Assembly (NCBI GenBank): GCA_026874595.1
Contig: CM049310.1
Span: forward strand, 35,281,558 to 35,345,557
Direction of reading: 5' to 3'
DNA from: Sipunculus nudus
Taxonomy: Eukaryota; Annelida; Sipuncula; Golfingiida; Sipunculidae
DNA: 64,000 nt
Shown here: one piece after another, positions 22,619 to 33,827 of the stretch
Layout of the letters: each line of letters opens with the position of its first letter
How positions within the stretch are numbered: position 1 is the stretch's first letter
Notes under the pieces: model-generated
Seen by the model: the letters and a program-made list of their open reading frames with translations, nothing else
What the model was told of the DNA's origin: nothing
Database searches by the model: none
Made by a program: the position numbers and the translations under genes

Positions 22619-23327
22619 AGCCGGGTGCACACTACCCGATTTTATCAAGCGACATTGTACGGCGATTTTTTTTTTGGCAGATTTAAAAAAAATCGGCCTG
22701 ATTAAGTCGGCCGATTTTAGGTGTCACATTTACCGACGCGCGCGTTCCCACCTCTCGATTATCACTCAAAATGGATGTGTCTTCATTGCAATCTGCTACT
22801 CAGCTTTCAAGGAGAAAAAACAAAAGATAATTCCATAGCTTTGTGGCTTGTTCACAGAAACAGGCTACGAGGGAAGGAACTAGGGGCATACAATACACTT
22901 GAAAGTTCCTTCCTCAATTTTAGGAGGGTATCTCCACACATGTCATATAGGACTGGCCTGTCCCGCCACGTTTCTATAATTTTCATGGTTGTGTCGTCCA
23001 CGGTTGTGACCTCTGTTGACTCTTTGGGTGCCGCCATTGTGAACATGTACCACTTTTCCATCACAGAACGTGAACTCTGACCCAACCAAAATAAACAAAA
23101 TCGGCCGACTCTGTCGCACACATTGGCTCACAACACGATTCCGCAAATCGCCCGATAAAATCGGCTGATTTTCTTTGACAGTGCCAGACTCTTGGCGACG
23201 ACGATTTTGTACGCCGACAAAATCGCGTCGCTTTGGGTGTCACAATAGACGACAATGTATCCCCGTCGGTACATAGTTGGCCGATCCTATGAATCAGCCG
23301 ATAAAATCGATAAGTTAACCGCCGGCT
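22619..23327 (-). mobile_element. PIF/Harbinger-type DNA transposon (709 bp) inserted in the LINE
   Basis: The ends are AGCCGG...CGATTTTATC at the left and its imperfect inverse at the right (…GATAAAATCG...CCGGCT). TAA flanks both sides (22616-22618 and 23328-23330), the 3 bp target duplication typical of PIF/Harbinger elements. Several CGATTTTATCGGC-like blocks lie near both ends, possibly transposase-binding repeats. Removing the element and one TAA gives an uninterrupted LINE reading, which confirms the boundaries. There is no transposase gene; the element keeps only a fragment resembling the accessory Myb/MADF protein. Confidence 0.82.
22852..23037 (-). pseudogene. MADF/Myb-like fragment of a Harbinger-type element
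   Basis: From an ATG in strong context (AATGGCGGC) at 23037-23035 there are 61 codons. Residues 18-32 read MKIIETWRDRPVLYD, the opening of a MADF/SANT-like DNA-binding domain. Autonomous PIF/Harbinger elements encode such a Myb/MADF protein beside the transposase. The homology fades after YDMCGD, so the domain is truncated or frameshifted. I infer a decayed accessory gene. Confidence 0.5.
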
Positions 23328-23895
23328 TAACAGATACTGTAGTAGACGATTCACCATCTACAACCAATTGTTGGCTTCGGCCACAAAGGAAATCTTTATT
23401 ACAGGCAGCTGCCTGACCTTTAATCCCACACTCAGTTTTTATATGAGGCAGGTTTGAGAGACTGTACCGAAAGCTTTAATGAAATCCATCAGAAACGCAT
23501 CGAGGTGACCGCCTCCCCTCATTGATGTTTGGAGGTCCTGGGCAAAATCGATGAGCTGGGTCTCGCATGGGCGGCCAGAGCGGAAACCATGTTGTTTTTT
23601 TTTGTCTAATATATTATTAGAGCTATATGATGTCTCGCTATCTGACTGACAGTGTTATGCTCCTCAAGGCCAGAGCATGTACAGGTTAGTGAGACAGTCC
23701 TATAATCGATAGGCAAAAGTTTTAATCATTTATTATATAAGGGTACCACATTTGTTGTTTTTCAATCTTGGTTAATTTACCACTTTGTAGTGACTTGTTG
23801 AAATCACCTGTAGTATTAATGCTATGGATTCATTCGCTACACGATTAATGGTTTTATAAACTGGCCCGGCATCCTTATGTGGTTTATTGGCCCAA
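23328..23895 (-). mobile_element. CR1/Jockey-like LINE, 5' part of reverse transcriptase
   Basis: Reading the minus strand from about 23895 down, with several frameshifts: KPHKDAGPVYKTINRVANES, VVPLY, YRTVSLTCTCS, QHGFRSGRPCETQLIDFAQD, GHLDAFLMDFIKAFGTVS, then FLCGRSQQLVVDGESSTTVS just before the insertion. The expected catalytic-block D of KAFD is G here. Together with 22090-22618 it covers most of the reverse transcriptase. No endonuclease part is seen further out. Confidence 0.86.
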
Positions 23896-24589
23896 CGTTT
23901 TCAAAATATATATATACCATACGTTCTGACGGTGAATTCAGATATTAATAGATATTTACTCTGAAAAACAATTGCATTATAGTTATACTGGGTGAGTCCA
24001 ATAGGACCTGTTTACATATATGTGCAAACTCAAGGGGCCTGAGACTAAAGACTGATCTAAATTGATTATTAAAGAGATTTGCTTTCTATTTAGGGTCAGT
24101 AGCCAAGGCATTTGTTGTTGTGTTCCTAGGGGGAGCCACTCATACATAGTCGGCTTAACAGTGTTTAATATATGTCCAAAATTTTGTTTGATTCTCTTTT
24201 TGATTTACCATCAAGGGGATAATATATTGTTAATGTATTTCAAATATTCCAGTCTTGATTTTTTAAATTGCCTATGTAAGTTTAATTATTTTTTTTTGTC
24301 CGTGAAACATCAAACGATTTGAACTTTTATCTGAGCAAAACTGGCATAAATCCTTTATCTGACATCAGACTAAAATTTAAAAAAAAATCAAATTAGACCC
24401 CGTAAAGCATACATTATTGTATCCACCAAAATAGAGTTTTGCGGATAGCATGTTTCAGCCGGACGCCGCCGCATAGGCTTCCGTAGAACTCCTCAATAAC
24501 AACAGGGATGAATTTTATGAAACTCGTAATTATGATCGGGTAACATGTGATCTGCTGCGCCCTCATTAAGGGTTGAACTATGAACTTTC

Positions 24590-25445
24590 CTCTCTGAAAA
24601 GCGACCAACAATGCGACTGTTTTCACATATAAACCCACATATCTTGGGACTTGTTTGACTGATCGGGCTGAAATTTTCACAAAAGTAGCTCTTGGATAGC
24701 TTTCAGCGCCACCTACAACTATTCTTGCACAGCAACCATCTGCTCGTCTTTTTTGGGTTAAAATCGCTCATATTTGCAGTTGTTGGACTTATCCACCTGA
24801 AATGTTGCATCTGTATACATCTCACCAAGTTTATGACAGGTAGCGCCACCTACATTCATGTTTACGCTGCAGACATCCATGCTAATATCTCAGGACTGGT
24901 TTGACGTTTCATCCTTTAATTTGCATGTGTATATATCTTATATAGTTCTTTATCATACACAAAACCGGTGGCGCCACCTGCAACTTTTATTGCTTGTTTT
25001 CTATCAGTTTTACTGTCTGGGTAAAAGTCGGTCATATCTCGCCAGTGGTTTGACTTATCCGCCTGAAATGTTGCATACTTGTATATACATCTTGAATATA
25101 TTTTCATTGAGTTGGCCTATAAACACGTTTACACGGCAGACATCCATGCTAATATCTAAGGACTGATTTGATGTATTAGCCTGAAATGTTTCATGAGTAT
25201 AGATCTTACATAGCTTTACTGCTTATGCAATTTGTTTGCCCAACCTACAACCATTTTGCGTGTTATCCATCTGTTCATCTGCCATGGGTAAAAAATACTC
25301 ATATCTCAGCAGTGGTTTGACTTATCCCACGAAAAATTTGCATGAGTATACATTTTAGATAGCTTTCTCTCTCAAATGACAGATGGTGCCACCTTCAAAC
25401 ATGTTTACTTGGCAGACGTCCATTCTTATATGCAACATATCTCAC
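24590..25445 (+). repeat. Tandem array of a ~266 bp unit, about 3 copies
   Basis: Anchors recur at regular spacing: cagacatccatgctaatatct at about 24871 and 25136 and a diverged copy at about 25412; gcgccacctacaac at about 24708, 24971 and (diverged) 25239. Each unit also holds ggtttgacttatccgcctga. Copies are 75-85% alike by eye. The 70- and 102-codon frames here are repeat translations. Confidence 0.75.
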
Positions 25446-25619
25446 TCAGGCCATGCCTCCATTTTACCCGTACCTCTGATTTCGGCGGATACACGTAGTC
25501 GCTTGTCGACTACCCGTATTATAGCTTTAAATATGGCATAGTGTTCGTAATGGTGGTATAAATAATTTTGATCATTTCATTTATATTCACATGGTACTTT
25601 GACATTTTGACAAAAAATA

Positions 25620-26165
25620 ATAAGATTTGTCCGTCGTCCGTCCGGGCGTCCGTTAGCAGAGCACAAATCGTAACCGCTGGATCTAGAAACTTCTAAGTGT
25701 CCATCCAGGGAGGTCAATAAAAAATCTCCTTGGAAACCTTAAATATCCTCCGAATAATGGGGCTTCTAAGTACCCCCTGGAATAGTTAAAACATTGATAA
25801 AAGAACCTCCAGTATCTTGATAATTAATGTATGGTTTGCCATGAATCTTGCCATGAATATTGATCATGACAGTTCTGTCAGTTCCCGATTACTGGTGTGC
25901 CCCCTGTGTTTTTTCTAATTTTTACATTTTTTTTTCTGTGTTTGAGACCGTCAAATGACAGCAATTATATCATATTCTCAGCTATGGTTTCAGCCAGTGT
26001 CCTGAAACCCGATGTGTTTATTGATTATAATTGTTTTCTTCAGTTCCTGAAGACAAGCGGCGCAACCTGTATTTTTTTCTATTTTAATGCATTTTTTCCC
26101 CTTAATTTTGAGTCTGCCAAATTATATTAATAGTATCAGATTCGTAGTTGTGGTTCCATCTGTGT
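25620..26165 (-). repeat. Inverted copy of the 19.2-20.97 kb array unit
   Basis: Begins with ccgtcgtccgtccgg and then reads, as reverse complement, the order seen in the array: gcacaaatcgtaaccgctgg, a degraded gattccaggt block, ggaggtc, ccttggaaacct and ccgaataatgg. It lies opposite in orientation to the array. It shows the family is dispersed as well as tandem. Confidence 0.7.
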
Positions 26166-26189
26166 CCGGTGTTTTGTTTTGTGTTTTGG

Positions 26190-27240
26190 GCCCCGCTTGA
26201 ATAATGGGATGCCCTATATTAATCACCCTGTTCGTCCGTCTGTTTGTCTTTCTATATGTCCGTCAAATTTGTTTCCTGATGATAAATCCAGTTTATATTG
26301 ACATATGGATTTCAAACTTGACTAATATCTATCCAACCTTAAACGAAATGACTCTATTGATATTAAGGTCATGATGTCAAAGGTCAAGTTTACAGGACCC
26401 ACATATTTAGAAAGATTGTGGATGCATTTGAGGCAAACTTTTCATCTCCAACCTTCCACATAGCACATATAGCTGACCTGCCAGTAAAGATAGATCCTGA
26501 TTGATTTTGGGGTCACATGGTCAAGGTCACAGGGGCCGTCAGTCCGCATATTTGTTTCCAGATGATTATTCCAATTTTGATGAACATATTGGTATCATAT
26601 TGGTCTTCTCTATGACCCACCAATAATGTCAAAACTCTTTTGATTTTGGGGCCATGAGGTCAAAGGTCAAGGACCCACTTCTTTAAAAAAGATTCTAGAT
26701 GCATTTTAAGCCAAACGTTTCTTCTAAAACCTTCCATCTTTTGGATATAATTGACCTGGCAATAAGAGAAACATCTAATTGATTTTGGAGTCACAAGGTC
26801 AAGGTCACAGGGGCCGTCAGTCCGCATATTTGTTTCCAGATGATAACTCCAGTTTGGATGAACATATTGGTATCGCACTTGTCTTCTCTATGACCCACCA
26901 ATAATGTCAAAACTCTTTTGATTTAATTTTGGGTCATGAGGTCAAAGGTCAAGGACCCACTTAATTAAAAAGATTGTGGATGTTTAAGCCAAACTTTTCA
27001 TCCAAAACTTTCATTCTTCCACGTGGTGCACCTGCCAGTAGGGGAAGGTTACTAATGATTTTGGGATCCCTTGGTCAAAGGGCAAGGTCACAGGGCTCAT
27101 CCATTCACAAATTAGTTTACGGATGATAAAACAAGTTTGGGTAGACAGGTAAGCTTCACAGGTCCTGATCATAGGACCCATGTTTTAGAAAAGCTCATAA
27201 ACCTATCCTAAAAGACAAATTCAGCTGAGCGTCGAGACAC
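26190..27240 (+). repeat. Repeat family with nuclear-receptor-like DR1 and TCAAGGTCA motifs
   Basis: About three diverged units of ~280 bp. Shared blocks are tttgtttccagatgat, gaacatattggtatc, ctatgacccaccaataatgt, ccatgaggtcaaaggtcaag and ggtcaaggtcacaggggccg. Two units carry a perfect DR1 (AGGTCA-A-AGGTCA) at 26656-26668 and 26939-26951; a near-DR1 lies at 26374-26386. TCAAGGTCA occurs at 26521-26529 and 26799-26807. Similar repeats are, to my knowledge, common in bivalve genomes. Whether receptors bind these copies is unknown. Confidence 0.75.
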
Positions 27241-27568
27241 ATGGGTCCCTAGTTTGTTATCCCTCGTTCAATTGCATATATCTGTTGTTGAAAAATGAAA
27301 ATTTTAAATTTTTTTACTTACAATTTTAAATTTCAGTTTTGAGATGGATAGAAACCCGATACAGAAAAAAATCCCAAAAATTGGTTTTGAGGTATTTTCA
27401 TGTAGTTTAATTGAAACTATTAAAATTGAAACTGAATGAAAAAGTAAAAAAAAAATTACAATCAGAAAGAACACTGTACCAGGTTTAAATAATCTATAAG
27501 TTATCGGGCCTATTTTGAATTTAAATCAAGTTTTGGATTGATTTTAGATATATTGGTTTGTGTCGATC

Positions 27569-27769
27569 ATGCGCCTGTATCAAAGATACAGACTTGTAAC
27601 CAGGCTTGTTATTGCCAGGCGGCGCTTGCTAACGCCAATAACCATTTCGTTTCTCTTTGGACTGTCATACAAAGACCCACCCGCCAGTGACATGATGACC
27701 AGAGGCAGAATTTCCAGTCATATTAGAATCAGACAAGACAACAAGAAAATTCAGCAAGTAAACGAATGA
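27569..27769 (+). CDS. Candidate exon of a basic, type II-membrane-anchor-like protein
   Basis: From the ATG at 27569 there are 66 codons to a TGA at 27767-27769. The protein begins MRLYQRYRLVTRLVIARRRL and continues LTPITISFLFGLSY and DPPASDMMTRGRISSHIRIR. A short basic N-terminus followed by a hydrophobic stretch is the layout of a Golgi type II enzyme, but no family motif is present. Local composition is richer in GC than the flanks. CAGCAA|GTAAAC near 27758 could be a splice donor and ttttag|ATAT near 27548 an acceptor. It may be chance. Confidence 0.28.
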   Translation: MRLYQRYRLVTRLVIARRRLLTPITISFLFGLSYKDPPASDMMTRGRISSHIRIRQDNKKIQQVNE

Positions 27770-27826
27770 ACGGGTTTCTGCGTTGGATACTGTTGCTCTC
27801 CGGTCTCTCAAACTCTTCTCTTGTCT

Positions 27827-27854
<28 letters not shown>
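27827..27854 (+). repeat. Poly-G tract, 28 bp
   Basis: Uninterrupted run of 28 G on the plus strand, able in principle to form quadruplex structures. It encodes a poly-proline run in a spurious minus-strand frame. Confidence 0.95.
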
Positions 27855-27857
<3 letters not shown>

Positions 27858-28019
27858 GCTGGCGGCTGAAACGACTCTCTGCTTGGCTTAGTGGCATCTT
27901 CGTTTTCGACTCCGATCAAAATTTTACGCCAGAGGAACGGGTCCCAGACCCTTCTAACTTGAGCACTCGGAGGGCTTTATACATCTTTAGTCAGTCAGGC
28001 CCTGTCTATTGATAAAAAA

Positions 28020-31000
28020 TGGAGGTGACAATCAGATTAGAATGGTGCTGTGTTATTTTACCTTCTCGATTTTTTTATTTAAAACATTCGAGGAAACAAT
28101 CAATAGGCCCGACCTGTTATTAAGACTCAAAGCAATCATCTGTTTAGATTTCACCTTGTACCATTATATAATGTGGGTTTTGGCAAAGTCAAACATCTTG
28201 AATTAGCCATTAGAGTTCCTACTGAATAAAAACGCTTTCTATTTAACATATAATCATCCAATTGGTTATAAAGTAATGCAGCTGTAACATTGACATAGGT
28301 GTACTTTAGATGCACCTTTGACTTAATTGGTTACCATTAATTACATTGTCGCCGCACCTTGATGACGGCCATTTAATTTTTTTATCTGCACAGAGTGGAA
28401 TGATAATCACCAGTCGTTCTAACCTGTGGAGGACTGCTGTTTAGGTGTTGTGTGAAAACAAGATAATCTCCACAATATATGTGAATAAAGAAAACAAAAG
28501 ATTATTAAAATATGTTGGATTGGAATTGCGTCAAGACATATTACATGCACACGAATGTTTTATATACAAGTATTTCGTGAAATAAGACCAGAATTCCCTC
28601 CAGGACCACAATCCCTAACTTTAGAGGTGTATTTTGATTAGAAACGACCTCTGGTGGAAGGAAAGAGAAATGATACATAATGATGTCATCACCGGCTTTG
28701 AAGCCTATACATGTACAGTGTGTGCTTATTTGTTAAAAGGGTGCCTGTGCTATTATGAGAACATCCGACATATGTGTCTCAACATAATGGTCTTAACCTA
28801 TATTATACAAAATGAAATACCAAAACGAGTCATTATCAAAAGTAAGCAATACAAATGGTATACCAGTTTTCCGTGATTTATGCAACATCTGTCATGTATA
28901 TTGTCTATTGGTGAGCAAGTCATGTCATCTCAAGAAGTTAACTTTAATGTTAAAAATTACAAATCCTTACGTTTAATCGTTTTTGTCTAATTTGTACCAC
29001 TGTTTACATAGACTTAATGTTTAATTATATGAGGCGTTTGTGTCACAATGCGGTAGTTATTCTGAAAAAAAAAATGCGAGAATCTAATTTGAAAACTAGT
29101 CTAAGCGGGAAATACGGCCTGTAAAACTTTGGCGCTCTCTGTTGGTATAGCAATAATGATGATAACCTCGATTAACCACAGCACTTTTTTGTATCTTCCG
29201 AAAATAAAACCCATGCCGAACCCTGGTCACAAAAGTCATGAGAAAAAGTCCGATTGTCACGCCGACACTTGTGGGAATATATGTGAATGCGCCCTTGGTT
29301 ATTCTCTCACAGTTTATATCTTTAGCAACAATCGGGTTGTTGGTGTTCACAAATGTGATTTTTTTTTGTAGATGGCATCCTTTGACCGAGCTCTAATCTG
29401 ATTATTATAAACCCGTTATTTTTTCCTGACATAACACAATAAAAATAATCATCGCGGAAGTTACGTCTTCATGATAATATCACAGAGATGTTACTGCATG
29501 GAACCAAATCTATATACAGATAATAGACCGTGACCTTTTTATAGGTCTTGCTCAAATTGATTTTTTTTTCTCTGGTTAAGTGATGTTATAATTATGATGA
29601 ATATAATTTGACTTAATTGTAATTCAAACATTAGAAAAACAAAACAAATTCTCAAAAGAGCAAAATCTAATTATATAACTCGAGGTGGGCCTCAACAGTG
29701 AAAAATGGCAACTTCCCTGATGGACTTTAATATCATTTATGGCGAAAGGTCTTTGCTTTGAAAGCATTTGGTATTAGATGCCATTCTTCATTATTTTCCC
29801 TTTAAACAGAACTGTCGTTTACAAAACCTATTTCAGAAATCCAAGTACATTGATTTGTGACAAGAAAAATAAATACAGGTAAGAAGTGTTTTCAAGATAC
29901 AAATTGCTTAATTCCACACGTGGAACGCTAGGCCGATCGCCATGACTAATGATAAAACTTGCTGTTATACGCACATAAACGCACTAATGAATCAGAATTC
30001 CAACAAATGTTGTAAGCCTTAGAACTTGTATACTATAAAATGTTATTAATTATTAATAAAGTCTATCTTACGACTGTAATTTCATTGTGATTCAACTTTT
30101 ACTGCGTCTGCATGTGACTGACAGTCCTGCCATCTGGAGTATGGAAATCTAACCATACCAACAGAAAACAGACCAGATGTGGCTTTACAGATTAACAAGT
30201 TTTTTAAACCCTTTTTAACTGGAAATCTCTCAACAAGAATTTATAATTCTTGTGCATTTTAATTTAAAGACCTTATCCAAAATAATATATATTTGTCTCC
30301 ATACATAGTATTCAATATTGTATCGGGGAAATGGACTCAGTTTTCATTTTGTGTTTTTCATACCTGTCATTTTTTTCATTATGCAACATGAAATTTCTCA
30401 TTTCTCATTATGCAGTATATCTTATCATGTTTGTCTGTCCTTTAATATTCGTCGCTAAAAAAAAGCTCATGCAGCATATGTCATATTTTGAATATGGAAA
30501 ACCGACTTTAAATAAAACTTATATTATGTAATGTTGTAGATATGTTTACCTAGAAATGGGATTTAATGAAGCAGAATAGGCTTGGACATTTTTGGCTGCA
30601 ATCTTCTCTAAAAAGCTGAAATCATTGGTATGTGGAAAACATATACATGACCCGACATAAGGGTTTTTCAACTTAATGCACGCCATAATTTCCCCCATAA
30701 TTTCCGTCTCCTTAGGATTTTTATATCTTGATGTATATATAATACTTTACGGAGCATAATGATGTATGCAAATTGGAGTTTTTATACCTCGTCCTGCACT
30801 AAGGCCTCCGTTTAAGGTCTTTGTAACAATTAAGGGTAGGCCCTCTTCACCCTTATATGTGACATGGGCATATATAAGGTCAACCTGGCATTTCTATACA
30901 CATGTTTGATAAAGATTGGCCCATATATATAGGATTTCTATAGGGGTATACAAACTTTAAGAACAGTGGTCCATTTTTCACCTATTTCTTTTCAGACTTT

Positions 31001-31350
31001 TAATTGATTTTAATGAAATATTATATCTTTACATTTTCCTAAACAACGAGGTTTTGTCTTGGTATAAAAAGTGATCACTTTGAAACCACTTCATTATATT
31101 ACTTCCTTTATTATATTAGTCCTGATGACTTTAACACCATTTTTTTTTCATTTTTGATCTATCTGAGGCACATGTCAACTCTTAACTCTGCCTGGCTCTT
31201 ACTTGTCGTGATTTAGCATGACGTCACAGGGACGCGCGTCGAGGAAGTAATGCATCTCTACAGGGCAAGCGATGTTGACAAATCACGGCATTGCTGAGCA
31301 AATGTGATAATTTCGACAAAATATTATTATTTAATCATGTTATCATGGGG
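28020..31350. other. Non-coding, no gene recognised
   Basis: Ordinary AT-rich DNA. The overlapping frames at 29096-29371 on both strands have no recognisable motif, and the gtaaaactttggcgctctct at its left edge resembles dispersed repeat sequence. Nothing else can be supported. Confidence 0.4.
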
Positions 31351-31539
31351 ACTTCATTAAGTTTAACCACGTTTGACAGGAAAATCTGGCATCACATACA
31401 GCTGGCATGTTAAGGATTCACAAGGTCCCTCCCTCAGTTGTATTAGAAATATAGAGGGCAATATTTCAAATATACATTTACAAGTATTTCCAAATGGATC
31501 AAGAGCACCGTCAGTGGTGCATAATACGCACGTTGCATA

Positions 31540-32190
31540 CTTTGTGACCTCTGACGTCATTAAATATGCGTGAATTTGGTGAACATGAAATTCGGGTGAG
31601 AAACTGTGTTTGTTAATACTCATCATGAGTTTTATGAAAATCTATCAGATTTTTGGTAAGTCAAGGTGGTGCCACCAAAGTGTGGTGACCTCTGAACTCA
31701 TTAAATATGCATGGATTTTGCTAGAGATATAACTTATATGTTGAGATATTATATTGATTAATATTTCTATTAAGTTTTATTAAAATCCATTATATTCCTT
31801 GTATATTATCGCGGTGACAAAACGAATTTGCCTGTATCCAAAGCAGCCTGGTGACCTCTGAGTTCATTCAATATGCAAGGATTTTGCTGGAAAAAGAACT
31901 AAGACGAGATATTTTATTGATTATCATTTCTGTTGAGTTTTATCATAATCCATCATTTTCCACGTATACATGCAAGTTATCGCGGCGACCTCACAAAGAA
32001 GCCTATAGTGAAATCTGACCTTATAGAATATGCGTGAATATTGTCCATAATCGAACTCGGGCGAGATAATCTATTCGAAAGTAGTTCTGGTGAGTTTCGT
32101 GAAAATCCATCAAAGCCCCGGTTAGTTATCTCGGCGACATATACTGGAAGTTAACGGACGGACGGTATTTGACAGACGGACGGTATACTA
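31540..32190 (+). repeat. Tandem array of a ~140-170 bp unit ending in an ACGG tract
   Basis: The anchor gtgacctctga..tcattaaatatgc recurs at about 31544, 31684, 31852 and, diverged, 32010; tttt.ttaaaatcca and atcgcggcgac blocks follow each. The array ends in acggacggacggtatttgac at 32155, the same kind of tail as the 19-21 kb array. Confidence 0.75.
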
Positions 32191-32197
32191 TATACGT

Positions 32198-32353
32198 TGT
32201 TACGAAGACAAATTGTTCAAGGGAAAATATCGGACCGATCCGGGATTCGAACCCATGTCGGTGATGCACATGTCCGGCGTTCCAACCGCTTCACTAGAAA
32301 AGCAAGCTTCACTAGCCAGATTATTCGGTCCGCTTTTATGTCACCCCGTAACA
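32198..32353 (-). repeat. 3' LTR of the TRIM, with Pol III A- and B-box motifs
   Basis: On the minus strand this LTR has TAGTGAAGCGG (32286-32296), close to a Pol III A-box, and a perfect B-box GGTTCGAATCC (32243-32253). Their spacing of about 32 bp and the sequence between them (GGAACGCCGGACAT) are tRNA-like. The LTR seems to contain a tRNA-derived promoter. Confidence 0.75.
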
Positions 32354-32486
32354 CACCCCCTCTTAAGAGCGTTCTGCTATCAGAACAAGACTATCCCATG
32401 GAGCAGTCCCACCACCGATGAACTAGGTGGCGGTAATTTCCTAATTACTTCAAACCACCATTCCCCGGGCCAAAAAGTTTGCCCCC

Positions 32487-32504
32487 ATCCCGGACGAGCC
32501 CCCA
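32487..32504 (-). promoter_or_regulatory. Primer-binding site for tRNA-Pro
   Basis: On the minus strand TGGGGGCTCGTCCGGGAT, an 18/18 match to the known tRNA-Pro primer site, 2 nt inside the LTR. Confidence 0.9.
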
Positions 32505-32506
32505 TT

Positions 32507-32664
32507 TGTTACGAAGACAAATTGTTCAGGGGAAAATATCGGGCCGATCCCGGCTTCGAACCCTTGTCGGTGACGCACATGTCCGGCGTTCCAACGGCTT
32601 CCTTATAGAAAAGCAGGCTTCACTAGCGAGACATTTCTGTCCACTTTTATGTCACTCCGTAACA
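32507..32664 (-). repeat. 5' LTR of the TRIM, with a Pol III B-box
   Basis: Direct partner of 32198-32353. The B-box GGTTCGAAGCC (32552-32562) still fits the consensus, while the A-box area has changed (small indel near 32600). Confidence 0.8.
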
Positions 32665-32905
32665 ACTTTCCGTCAAAGTCGGGCGTATAAAAGTTAAGTC
32701 GTCAAACTAAATGAGTTAATTGGCCAAGAAGCTCCTCTATTATGTGGAAAATGCTTTGATTAATGCAAAACCAGTATTTCCCACACCCGTTTTGGTACGG
32801 GGTTATTACAGCCATTTTGAAAAGCGCCACCTTGGGGTAAAGGATCAATCAGAATATGTGAAATGGAAAGCATTTTTTTGCAAGAAAAGCTATTTATATA
32901 TAGTG

Positions 32906-32910
<5 letters not shown>

Positions 32911-32971
<61 letters not shown>
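32911..32971. repeat. (TA)n microsatellite
   Basis: Uninterrupted TA tract of about 60 bp. Confidence 0.95.
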
Positions 32972-32975
<4 letters not shown>

Positions 32976-33636
32976 GCAAATGTGCGATGAAATGTTATAA
33001 CAATGTCCTTGCGGCAGATAATAATAAAAAAATGAACGTAAACATCAGGTCATTAGGTCCCATGCATGCACCTCGTGTGATATATAAACTTATACTTATA
33101 TCTGTAGAGTATAAAATGCCAAAGTAATAAAAATTGGACTAATTAATTGGACGCTTTTAAGCATCTATCACTCTTTCAGCAATTTCAATGCAGATTTTTT
33201 TTTATCTGTTGTCACACTTGCAGGTTAACCGGTCCTGACTAGTAATCTATTAAAACATAGTTTCATTAACAAACCATATACAATAAAAAAAAACCTTGTT
33301 GCTACTTTATGATTACAATCTCCCATGCTCTAATTAATTAAAATAATACTAAGAGAATGGCCATATACCGCTTTCTATGCCCGGGGGGGGGGGGGGGGAG
33401 GTGAAGGGTTTATACAAAACTCGTCAAGTTAAAATGGTTTAATTTGAATTAATAGGTTAAATGATTGGATATGATTGAGTAAATTTAGAACATCACCCTC
33501 CATTCTATCACGTTGCATATTATGTTATGTTATTTATATATCGATTTCACTGCTGTGCATTTGTAGTGAGTTCATGAGCATTGACTTTACAAATTATCAC
33601 ATCAATGTGCAGCTTATATCGAAATCTTCTGAAAAT

Positions 33637-33781
33637 ATGTATATATGTGAACAGACAAATTGGAGTTAAATTCTTAAGCAATCCCTCACTTAAACAATAA
33701 TTATAGAAGTATAAATAAAATCTTAGAACAAAATTTGTTAACACGCATGCAGCATGCATAGAAGTTATTTATATAAACACA

Positions 33782-33827
<46 letters not shown>

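Larger units (their letters stand above)
32198..32664 (-). mobile_element. TRIM: miniature LTR retrotransposon with tRNA-Pro primer site
   Basis: Two direct repeats of 156 and 158 bp bound a 153 bp interior. Both begin TGTTACG and end CGTAACA, the TG...CA ends of LTRs. On the minus strand, 2 nt after the 5' LTR, lies TGGGGGCTCGTCCGGGAT, the 18 nt complement of the 3' end of tRNA-Pro, the primer site used by some retroelements. On the same strand a purine tract AAGAGGGGGTG lies right before the 3' LTR (32354-32364). That fixes the orientation. The interior codes for nothing, so copying must have used another element's enzymes. The LTRs differ at roughly 20 positions, so the insertion is not recent. 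Flanks acgt/actt may be a decayed target duplication. Frames of 74, 131 and 72 codons here are not genes. Confidence 0.85.

Noticed and set aside
23061-23357. 98-codon minus-strand frame overlapping the Harbinger-type element
   Set aside because: It runs across the element boundary and in another frame from the MADF-like fragment; it is a shadow.
27665-27919. 84-codon minus-strand frame with a poly-proline run
   Set aside because: The proline run is only the 28 bp poly-G tract on the other strand.
32197-32697. Plus-strand frames of 74, 131 and 72 codons with shared peptide segments
   Set aside because: The shared peptide (for example SGVPTASL) is the two LTRs of the TRIM translated on the antisense strand; not a gene.
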